This document shows positions 55,741-64,000 of a stretch of DNA of 64,000 bases, in pieces; position 1 is the stretch's first letter, and each line of letters starts with the position of its first letter. The notes under the pieces were generated by a model. That model saw nothing but the letters and a program-made list of their open reading frames with translations, searched no databases and was not told the DNA's origin. Made by a program: the position numbers and the translations under genes. Origin of the DNA: Hygrophila difformis (Eukaryota > Streptophyta > Magnoliopsida > Lamiales > Acanthaceae); the NCBI GenBank assembly GCA_030278955.1, contig JAOANR010000002.1, positions 15,336,238 to 15,400,237 on the forward strand. The letters run 5' to 3'.

Positions 55741-58102
55741 GACAAAAGGGTCCCGAATGGAGAATATATCAGGGGAAGTTATTGCAAAAGAGAGAAGAGG
55801 CGCCATTGCAGAGATCAGAGGAACGTTCGAAAAGTGAAAATTTTTGAGGGGGGAGAATTTGGCTCGAAAAAATATTGAAAGATAGATTGGGGAATTGGGA
55901 GTTTTGGATTTTATTTTTATTTTTTGGCGGACAAATCACAATGACCAAAGCCTTCCATATTTTTGTTGACTGAAGTTTCCAGGTTTGATCCGAGCCGTTT
56001 AAAATTGACCCATACATTTGACGGTGAGGATTTATCAGGTGCAGAGGTCCCTGGCCCTCGTATCGGAAGGACACGTCTCCAAATTGACGTTCTCGAAGAA
56101 GGGACAAGTCGCAACCTTATATGATTCGGTTCGTTCGGAGGTTATTAGTCCGCAACTCGCAATATTTTTATTTTTTTCACAAATGAAAAATTTAATTACC
56201 CAATTGTAAGAGATATTAAATCCCATTTCGAAATTCATCAATCACTATAATAAGTGGCGGACGCATAAAGTTTTAATTGATAGCGCCGGAATTTACTTTG
56301 ATAAAATTTATTACCGAATATACCATTTCAACTATAATTGTGCCAACTGATAGGACAAATGCTAATTCAATCAATTTATAAACTCCATGCTAGGGGTGGC
56401 AAAAAACGGCATACCGAAATACCGATACCTGTTACTGTACCGTACCGAAATTTTCGGTATGGGTAAAATCCATACCGATACCGATACCGAATATTTCGGT
56501 ATATCGAAAATAGGTATACCGAAAATTTCGGTATCTTTTAATAGATACCGTTACCATACCGAAAATTATACCGTACCGAATTTTCAATTTTGCCGAAAAA
56601 TACCGAAAATTTGACATACCGAAAATTATTTACATAGGCTCCGTTTGGGAACAGCGTCCCCAAACCCAAACGTTGGTTTCCAACGCAAAACACTATGAAT
56701 TTCTTCCCTTTCCGTTTGTTTTCCAAAGATGGAAATTGCCCGACGCTCTCAACCTCTAAACGCTCCAACGCTCGACTCCCCAGCGTTCTAGTTTTGCGTT
56801 CAACGTCTAAAATGCGAAAATTCCAATAGTGTCCGGAGAAATCTGGAGGGAAGACGAAGTATATTGATACGATTTCGCGGCAACCCTACCGCCTATTGTC
56901 GTCAACATTGCCACTGATCGCTACCACTCCATCGCTTGTCAGCCAAGGTCTCTCCCCTATTTCCCCGTTTTGTCTCTGTGTGTATTCGAAGGTGTCTGAA
57001 TTCGAAACCCCTATCTTGATTTGATCATTTTATTCCAATTCTTGTTACACTCAGATTAATTCCTTGAACTTCTCTTTTGTCTCCGTTACTTCAAATGATA
57101 ATCAATCTATTCTGTAAAGGTGCAGTGGAAAAGGTGGATGATTCTTTACCTTTTTTTAATTTCAATAACGTTTTGATTTTGATGTTAGGTTGAAATCTAT
57201 GTGTTGAATGAGCTTTTTTTCTTGTTTCTTTTTTTTTTCTTCATATATGTCTTTATGATTTGGGTTGGTTTGTTTGCTTCTTGAAATCATCTTGCCTTAT
57301 AAGTGTGGGCATGTGAATCTGATTTGGGAACTTTCTGGATTTAGTATGCTGGGCAATGATGCATGGCCTGTAATTAACTTTTATAACAAATCCATCCTAT
57401 GAAGTAAGCATATTGTATGATGCATAAATAATACTGCGTACTTGTTGACAGGTGGAGTGATACATTTGTGAACTCAATCAGGTAATTGTGAGCCTCATTC
57501 AGGTGGGGTGCTACTTTTTTTTATTTGAGCCTCATTCTTCTTTGCACAATTAGGTAATTGTGCTTCACATTTGTGTGGAAAGCATTAACAATGACATTCC
57601 TGACTGTTAGCAGTGCATTCCATTATTTGTTCTGTCTTATGATGTACATCAATATTTTTCCTCCCATTACTGAAAGTGTAGAACTTGTTCTGGAGATAAG
57701 CTTTCATAGATGCCTTTATCGATCAGATTTTATTGTTTGATTTTCCTTGGAAAGCTATTTTGGTCTTTTAATTGAAGTTAACTCTAGATATTGCTTTAGG
57801 CTATTGATATTAGGAAGGACGAACAGGACTTTGGTGTGACATGTATCTTTAGGCTTTAGGATGCTCTCTGTTTTGCCATTGTAAATTTAGAAAGAAAATA
57901 AATATCCATTTACTTGTCCATATGTTCAGAAATTTTTAATTATATATAGCTTTGATTTCACATGAATTCAAGAGTGTTTCTGGATGCATGATGGCAATGT
58001 TCCTCTTGTGTGATGTTAAAATCCAATTTTGTTCATTTCTGTATATTGCAAATCCTCTTAACCGTGTAACTGGTAACATTGGAAGGAAGCCATTGAAAGT
58101 AT

Positions 58103-58248
58103 TGGTCCAAGTTCATACAAGAGGTAGAGAATGTGGGTAACTTGAGTACTTCTTGACTTCTTTTATAAAATCTCCTGGTCCAAGTTCATACAAGAGGTAA
58201 AGAATGTGGGTAACTTGAGTACTTCTTGGCTTCTTTTATAAAATCTCC
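58103..58248 (+). repeat. 73-bp tandem duplication
   Basis: TGGTCCAAGTTCATACAAGA begins two adjacent 73-bp copies (58,103-58,175 and 58,176-58,248) that differ at two positions. It lies directly before the glucanase fragment inside the hAT cargo. Confidence 0.9.
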
Positions 58249-58317
58249 GATATTGTCAAATTACTCTTTGCAAATATTTTATAAGCATTTGAAGTGTTGT
58301 AGAATTTTTTTACACCC

Positions 58318-58660
58318 TGTGGTCGATGGACCAAATGTTTACAGCAATGCATTTGATGGAAATCTTTACACTTTACTGGCAGCTCTCAGGAAAATTGGGT
58401 CTAGGCAAACAACATTTGTTTTGGAGAGATTGGATGGCCAACGGATGGGGCTCTAAGCACAAACGGTAATGCTGCAAGAATTCAAAACAAGTGAAGTATC
58501 TTCATTCCAGGTGGTGCGTGGCAAATCCTAATGGAGATCTGTATGTTGTGGCTAACCATGTGACGCTTGTTCTTATGCTGATTACACGGTGCTCAACTAT
58601 ATGGAGGTTCTTGCATGACGTCGGCAAGAAGGGACTTTGCTTTCCAATCCAATGAACTGA
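58318..58660 (+). pseudogene. Beta-1,3-glucanase (GH17 + X8) fragment in hAT cargo
   Basis: Three pieces of one plant glucan endo-1,3-beta-glucosidase appear in order. VDGPNVYSNAFDGNLYTLLA is the region before the active site. After a frameshift, GEIGWPTDGALSTNGNAARI (58,423-58,482) holds the GH17 signature with the catalytic glutamate. From 58,512, past an AG splice-like site, WCVANPNGDLYVVANHVTL and, after another shift, YGGSC match the X8/CBM43 carbohydrate-binding module. Such enzymes act on cell-wall callose, often GPI-anchored. Frameshifts and missing flanks make it non-functional. It is probably a piece of host gene captured by the transposon. The intervening 56,640-58,100 shows nothing that I can assign. 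Confidence 0.72.
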
Positions 58661-60132
58661 TGGGACTCTGCTTAATGTCTACACAACATCTGTGTGATGA
58701 TCATATCATTATTTATTTTCATTTGATATGTATTTACTTCAGGGATTTTGGATTATTGTAGATTTTGTGTATTAGACCCAATGATCCATTGGTATATTGC
58801 TTATAATGTTCATATATACTTTTGGTTTTTAAATCGTTCTGGATAAATAAATAGCCTATTGAAATGCTATGTTGAGCTAGGATTTAAAAAATGATATTTA
58901 AATGGTCCGTTGAATTTAGATTCTTCCTCATGTTCCTCAATTTTCTTTAATCTTCTAGGTTTGTTACAGCGCGAGATTTACATCCTAATAACCTGACCCA
59001 ATTTTATGTACAAGCTGAAATTGGAGAAGGTGGAGACAGTGACGGGGAGGAGTTTCAGAACGAAATCTTTTTTGAGCATTCTATGGTATACGATTAGCAA
59101 ATAAAAGTACATCATTACAATTTTTGATAATAAAATATTACTTTTAGTTTCACAAAATATTTTTGGTTTTCAATATGGAGTACCTGTACCTCATATCATA
59201 TAATAAAACAAAAATAATATCTTAACTTCTAAAGGGGAATTATGTAATTTTATTTTTCCACCGCTAAATTCTAAAAGTAAACACCAAACACTTAAATTAG
59301 AAAAAAAAAGTTCTCCAACTCTAATCTCTAAACCCTAAACTCAGACTCTAATCTCTAATCTTTAAACTCTAATCGCTCAAGTTTTACCAAACTAAGCCAT
59401 ACTGTTACAAATCGGCATACCGAACCGTACCGAAAAAAAGCCATACCATGAGCATACCGAATCATACCGTTGCCGGAAACATAGGTTTGGGCTTTAAACG
59501 TGGGCTTTAGTAATGGGTTAATGAAGAATATTAATAATTTAAAATAATATTAAAATTAATATTTCGGTATATCGGTATACTGAAATACCGAAAATTCCGT
59601 AACCTCCATAACGTTGCCGTACCGAATTTTTCGGCATACCTAAATTTCGGTATACCTAAATTTTGATATTTTTCAGTAATTTTCGATATGGCACGCTCGG
59701 TATACCGAGTTTTCGGTAAATTTTTCCACCCCTACTCCAGGCATTCAATGGCTCCTCCAAAAAATTCAATTTATAAACAAGCGGAAAAATCACACTAATT
59801 TTCTATTTTGACTATCACAATTACAAGCCCTTTTATATTTTTAATTTTAGAAAAATCATCATAAACTTCTCATATATGAAAGGAAAATCCTCAATTTATT
59901 TTTTTTAAAAAAAGAAAATTATTTAGTAGATTTCAGATAAACAAACTACTCGATCAATATAAAATTTAGAGAATTAAGCTCTAGGATTGTGGTGGGGCTT
60001 TAGAAACTAATCAATAAATATAGTAAAATAATTATACTAACTCCATTCATTTTTAGTAGTAGTTTTTTTAGAGACTACAAAGTGTTTTAAAATAGTTGTC
60101 ATTTGTGGGTAGTTATAGATAGTTATGCTATG

Positions 60133-61256
60133 AGACCTAGCATAGTCAGTGATTCTTTTCAGTTTGGGTTATGGAATAGCTTGATGGTTTCTGATTGGTG
60201 TTTTGATCGGATAGTCAGTGATTCTTTTCAGTTTGGGTTATGGAATTTGGTCAAATCATAGGAATGTGGAAAAAATACAGCATAAGAGATGATCTGTTAT
60301 TTTTTGAAGAAGAAAAGTAGCACTGAAAAAAAAAGAAAAAAAAAGAAAAAAAAAAGAAGAAGATATATATTTAGTCAATTGAGCTATGTGAAAAAATGGG
60401 ATCACTGATAGGTTGAGACTTTTACTTGATTGGATTTTGGTCTGGCTATCCTCACAATAAATGCACAGCTGAACAATCCTTTTCCGGAACATCTTGTTTC
60501 CTTTCTTCTAATCTTCTCCATAGTTCTATGCCAATCATCCTATCTATATCCTTTGATGTTGGCCCTTTGTATTTGTTCCTGGCCACCCTAGTTCAGTCCC
60601 TTGGTATTTGTTCCGATACATTGGCTATGAGCATTATGTGTAGGGGAGACGTGATGTTGAAGCAATTTTAGAGGATGTTCAAGGTGCCACATTACATGAG
60701 CCGTCTATCGCTGCTCCAATCTTTGACAATAGCTTGGGAGGATCTCTACACAGTGAAGATTTGCTCGAACTCTGAAAGTTTTGTTGAAGGGATGATGCAA
60801 TTAGATCAAGCCGCTAATGCCGATGCTGATAATGATGGATGACATTGTTCTCCGATCACGGAAGGAAGCCGGAGACGGCATATGCATGCTGTAAAGGGCT
60901 GAGAAATGGTACTTGAAATGATGAAGCCCGATTTCTGAAATGGATCATGATGCTACTGCGTTTTCCTGAACCTGCTGCCTTTGCTGGTTGCTCGTTTCCT
61001 GCTGAGCAGATTGGGAGGCTTTTTTGATGATGTTTGCTATGATTGTTTCTGCTCAGTCCCATGCGCTGGAGTTCATCTCAGTTCTGTTGGAAGGGTGAGG
61101 AGCAAAAGGAATGGTAATGTTGAGAAATGAAACTTGTAAGAGGGTGTAATAAGTTTAGTACTTTACAATGGAAATTGGTAGTACAGGGTGCTACATTTTG
61201 TACCCTGGTGTTTGGTTTCTATGGAAATGAAATAATATTTCTTCTCAAAAAAAAAA
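60133..61256 (+). mobile_element. Poly(A)-tailed retroposed copy with 18-bp TSD
   Basis: Perfect duplications of ATAGATAGTTATGCTATG flank the insert (60,115-60,132 and 61,257-61,274), which ends in an A tract after a 3'-UTR-like sequence. Near its middle one frame (60,653-60,775) reads DVEAILEDVQGATLHEPSIA on to HSEDLLEL and stop, possibly the C-terminus of a host protein that I do not recognise. A 36-bp segment, ATAGTCAGTGATTCTTTTCA onwards, is repeated at 60,142 and 60,211. Insertion through LINE machinery is the usual mechanism. It could also be a 5'-truncated LINE. Confidence 0.75.
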
Positions 61257-61392
61257 ATAGATAGTTATGCTATGCTTTTTCTATATTACCCTTTACTTTA
61301 TATAGATGTTATTTCTTGATATTTAATCTAGTTGGAGGGTAAAAATGAAAGTTTATGAGATAATTAATGCAGTTAATGGTTATTGAAATCTA

Positions 61393-61420
61393 CTAGCATA
61401 CCCGCCCGCGCAATGCGCGG
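61393..61420 (-). mobile_element. Helitron 3' terminus (minus strand)
   Basis: Read on the minus strand: a hairpin CCGCGC-ATT-GCGCGG (61,420-61,406), about ten bases, then CTAG followed by T (61,396-61,392). A hairpin a few bases before a CTRR end, inserted at A/T, is the Helitron 3' signature. The 5' end (TC) would lie to the right and I could not place it, so the length is unknown. Confidence 0.6.
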
Positions 61421-61507
61421 TAAGTAAAATTTATATATATAATTTTAAAATAAGATAATATTTCAAAAATTCAAATATTGTACTTATTACATAAAATTTG
61501 GTTCATG

Positions 61508-61668
61508 CGGGGTTGGAGACTTAATCATGTGGTAACTCCCCCAACTCTCAACCTTTAGGTTGTGGGTTCGAATCCCCATCCGGTCCCCTATCCATTCCCT
61601 TTGCTCCCTTTGTAATTGTGTGGCATGAGCTCCCACCACCCTTTCCAGACCTTCAATGGCTTCTCAAA
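61508..61668 (+). mobile_element. Intact tRNA-derived SINE
   Basis: 161 bp between perfect 15-bp duplications AAAATTTGGTTCATG (61,493-61,507 and 61,669-61,683). The body begins CGGGGTTGGAGAC, has an A-box-like TGGTAACTCCCCCAAC and a perfect RNA polymerase III B box GGTTCGAATCC (about 61,566-61,576), and ends CAATGGCTTCTCAAAA. A truncated copy of the same tail is at 59,738. Confidence 0.88.
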
Positions 61669-61782
61669 AAAATTTGGTTCATGCTAATTTTCTGACCCCA
61701 TTATTAAGAAAAAATGTGACAAAGTGGTTTAGCAACTTTGTCAATTAAGTTATTTTCCTAATATTGTTGTTTTATTGATTTA

Positions 61783-62174
61783 GCGGGCGTTTGTTTGTGT
61801 ATTTTGGGCGGAATTATCTGATTATTGCGTTTGCAAAACGCAAATAATCAGTTAATTCTGTTTTTGTACTAACTTCCAATAATCTATTATTTGCCTTTTG
61901 AGGGAATGAAAACGCTATTTTCTTGCAGCCCCACTTTGGTGCTGCAAGAAAATTGCGTGTAGCCAAAAATATATTTTACCATATTGTTGCGTTTTGAGGT
62001 AATGAAAAATACAAATCCAAACACTTTTTCATGATTATCTGATTATTGCGATATGAAACAACATAAGCTCATCCAAACACTTAATTTTCTACAGCATGTT
62101 TTGTTACAACAATTATCTGATTATCCTTTTCTAAATGCTGCAGCACTTTTTAAAACGCGCATCCAAACATCCTC
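61783..62174. mobile_element. Harbinger-like MITE
   Basis: TTA flanks (61,780-61,782 and 62,175-62,177), ends GCGGGCGTTTGTTTG and CATCCAAACATCCTC as imperfect inverted repeats, 392 bp. Inside are repeated ATTATCTGATTATTGCG words and a GGTGCTGCAAGAAAA / TTTTCTTGCAGCC inverted pair. A fragment of a relative lies at 51,577. Confidence 0.7.
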
Positions 62175-62349
62175 TTAGCCCATAATCAATTTGATTTTAC
62201 ATTATTTAATTTATATTAATACATTTTTGCCTGATACGAATTATGTAATATATTTGATTTTACATTTTTAAATTTATAATTTCCGAGATATAATTTTAAC
62301 TCCATTATATATTATATATGTTAATTTATTATTATATATTACACTAATA

Positions 62350-62640
62350 ATGCTACTGAACTACTCGACCAATGGCATGCCTCCCGCACCTGGCGAGACG
62401 TCTTTGACCGATGTTCAGTTCATCATGTAGTTTGCAAGTGTAAAATGGTCGCGGATTGTTTAGCAAAATGTGGTGCATCTTTAGAAGAATTCTACACTAC
62501 TTGGACATTCCCCCAGACTTCACGCACAGGGTGTTAGCGGCGGATTCTTCCGGCGTATGGTTCCCAAGAGCCAAAGTGTTAGCTCTTTTTTTCCTTTCTG
62601 CTTTTGGACACCTCTTTTTGTTGCACTTTTTTCCCTTTAT
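62350..62640 (+). pseudogene. LINE-type RNase H remnant
   Basis: LLDQWHASRTWRDVFDRCSV and CKCKMVADCLAKCGASLEEF are typical of the RNase H-like domain at the end of plant LINE ORF2 (conserved ADxLAK motif). After a frameshift near 62,505, DIPPDFTHRVLAADSSGVWF follows. No upstream RT or poly(A) tail is visible. Confidence 0.6.
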
Positions 62641-62778
62641 TTTCTTTTCAATTTGTTATTTGGCGTCAGCTTCCCACAAAATAATGTTAATAATTTTAGA
62701 ACATTGTTCACATACATATGGAGTGACTAATGCAAATCTAATCATGAATATATAATTATCATATTATACTATATTATA

Positions 62779-62953
62779 CTTCCTCCATTTTTTTAAGTGT
62801 TACACTTTCTTTTTTTGGGTGTTTCATAATAAATGTTACATTACCATATATAAATGCTTTTAAGAGTATAAAACTTCCACTAAAGCACTTTTATTCCTTG
62901 CATTGAATCTCGGGTCATTTCCTTATGTTACACTTATTTTGAAATGAAGGGAG
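62779..62953. mobile_element. Stowaway-type MITE
   Basis: 175 bp, ends CTTCCTCCATTTTTTTAAG and AAATGAAGGGAG, flanked by TA; GTGTTACACTT near the left end mirrors GTTACACTT near the right end. It belongs to the same superfamily as 52,613-52,874. Confidence 0.78.
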
Positions 62954-62967
62954 TATTATATTATATG

Positions 62968-63450
62968 TAGGGATGAAAACGGTATGGATATGATCAGATA
63001 GTATTGGATACGAATATATATTATCCCACATTTTTTTTTTCTCGGATTCGGATCGAATATAGATATGCCGGATACAAATACATGTCGGATATAGATTTAA
63101 TTGGATACAGATTATCGGATAATTTTTAATCTTTTTTGAAAATTTGATAATTATATAGGAGTAATAATTTTATATTTTGTTATAATTATTGATAATTTTT
63201 AATTAATAAATAATAATATATTAATATATTCGGATATCCATATTTAAAATCTGGATAATATCTTATCAGTTTTTAGATAAGGTCAGATATTTTTGGATAC
63301 AAATACGAATGCATATATTAAATTACAGATTCAAATTTGGATGCGACTATTGAAATATTTGGCTGGATAGTTGGATACAGATTCGGATTCGAATATAATT
63401 GGATACAGTATCGGATCGGTCTGATATTGACCGTACCCCTTTCACCCCTA
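62968..63450. mobile_element. hAT-type MITE with GGATA repeats
   Basis: Ends TAGGGATGAAAACGG and CCTTTCACCCCTA with 8-bp flanks ATTATATG and ATTATAAG (one change), 483 bp. The interior is full of TTGGATAC, CGGATA and their complements, as subterminal repeats would be. Its right end resembles that of the hAT at 56,391 (CACCCCTA). Confidence 0.75.
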
Positions 63451-64000
63451 ATTATAAGTATATATATTATACAAATATATAGTACTATATTTATTCAATT
63501 AGACGAAGTTAAAAGATGTATATCATAGTAAATCTTTTTAATTTATGTAGTGTTATTATACCGTTTATATTAATTAATAATTTCTTAAAAATATAGGATC
63601 GGTATCCACCTTATATATATATATATCAACCATTCAAAATTAGATTGAGATCTTCTGAAATAATAACAAATCACTATGCTAAATAAAAAGTTGGAAAAAA
63701 ATAAACAACTAATTTAAATCATCCCTATCCAATTTATTGGATTATTCCCAATTTTTCCAAATTCAATTAAATAATGATTGTTTTCTACTTTATAGTGAAC
63801 ATAAATAAATTAAAAAATATGTAAAAAAAATGTATCCAAAAGGAAAGATGTCAAAAAGGGAATAATCTATTAACAAAATGGAAAAAATACATCAATAAAA
63901 AATAAAGTGGAAATATCTCCAAATTTATTCTCTTCAGTTTTTTTTTTCAAATTTTGAATAAAGACCAAAAAAAAAACAAACAATAAAAAAATCAACATAA
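63451..64000. other. AT-rich intergenic DNA
   Basis: Only AT-rich sequence with short A and TA runs (for example TATATATATATATA near 63,615). I see no gene, RNA or transposon end in it. Confidence 0.5.

Larger units (their letters stand above)
56391..59734. mobile_element. hAT-type element with captured gene fragments
   Basis: Inverted ends TAGGGGTGGCAAAAA and TTTTTCCACCCCTA with 8-bp flanks CTCCATGC and CTCCAGGC (one change). Dense TACCGAA / TTCGGTA words fill about 230 bp inside the left end (56,405-56,625) and 330 bp inside the right end (59,400-59,720), the subterminal repeats that hAT transposases bind in known elements. No transposase is visible. The 2.8 kb between them is cargo with a glucanase fragment (58,318-58,660). 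The element sits next to a truncated SINE tail (59,738-59,768). Confidence 0.82.

Noticed and set aside
60426..60671. 81-codon frame in the retrocopy
   Set aside because: Its end overlaps the better frame DVEAILEDVQ in another phase, and it has no recognisable domain, so I do not call it a gene.
61540..61580. tRNA gene (A and B boxes)
   Set aside because: Boxes lie in a 161-bp element with a 15-bp target duplication and no cloverleaf that I can fold, so it is a SINE.

Overview
The window is nuclear DNA of a flowering plant, most likely a eudicot. The evidence is a spliced A-type cyclin gene, plant lineages of Ty3/gypsy retrotransposons (Tekay/Del-like chromovirus, Athila), a tRNA-derived plant SINE, and Stowaway-, hAT- and Harbinger-like MITEs. 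I cannot name the species. About 80% (1-51,570) is nested retrotransposon sequence. The remaining 12 kb is gene-proximal DNA with one host gene and many small transposons.

Layout. (1) 1-8,696: a chromovirus, element I, with the end of its 5' LTR, a small extra reading frame ('ORF0'), gag, protease-RT-RNase H-integrase-chromodomain and a full 3' LTR. (2) Element I sits inside the 5' LTR of an Athila-like element, Athila A, which runs 8,697-33,295: 5' LTR remainder, tRNA-Asp-type primer site, decayed gag-pol, an apparently captured two-exon F-box-like gene (19,540-21,733), then a 3' LTR. That 3' LTR is split by a chromovirus solo LTR (26,965-32,323), itself split by a second, reverse-oriented solo LTR (28,277-31,025). 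Target-site duplications (TSDs) support both. (3) 33,296-34,801 and 50,094-51,570 are older degenerate retroelement DNA split by element III (34,802-50,093). Element III is a chromovirus derivative that keeps both LTRs, its primer site, ORF0 and the chromodomain tail. Most of gag-pol is replaced by an antisense reading frame resembling the plant 'transposon protein' family, and a deleted Athila (40,468-46,013, TSD ATAGA) has inserted into it. (4) 51,577-53,500: MITEs and SINE-like debris. (5) 53,707-55,647: an A3-type cyclin gene on the minus strand, six exons, 375 residues in my model. (6) 56,391-59,734: a hAT element carrying a broken beta-1,3-glucanase (GH17 plus X8) fragment. (7) 60,133-63,450: a poly(A)-tailed retrocopy with an 18-bp TSD, a Helitron terminus, an intact SINE, three MITEs and a LINE RNase H remnant.

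How it fits together. The autonomous machinery is broken by stops, frameshifts and active-site changes, and several stops fit C-to-T decay of methylated DNA. The most interesting signals are non-canonical. ORF0 is conserved between two diverged chromoviruses, begins right after a splice-acceptor-like AG, and could be fed by a splice donor conserved in every chromovirus LTR here. The Athila LTRs carry arrays of GACG/CGTC words containing perfect palindromes whose two arms change together between families. The element III LTRs carry a tandem array of short hairpins whose stems also co-vary.
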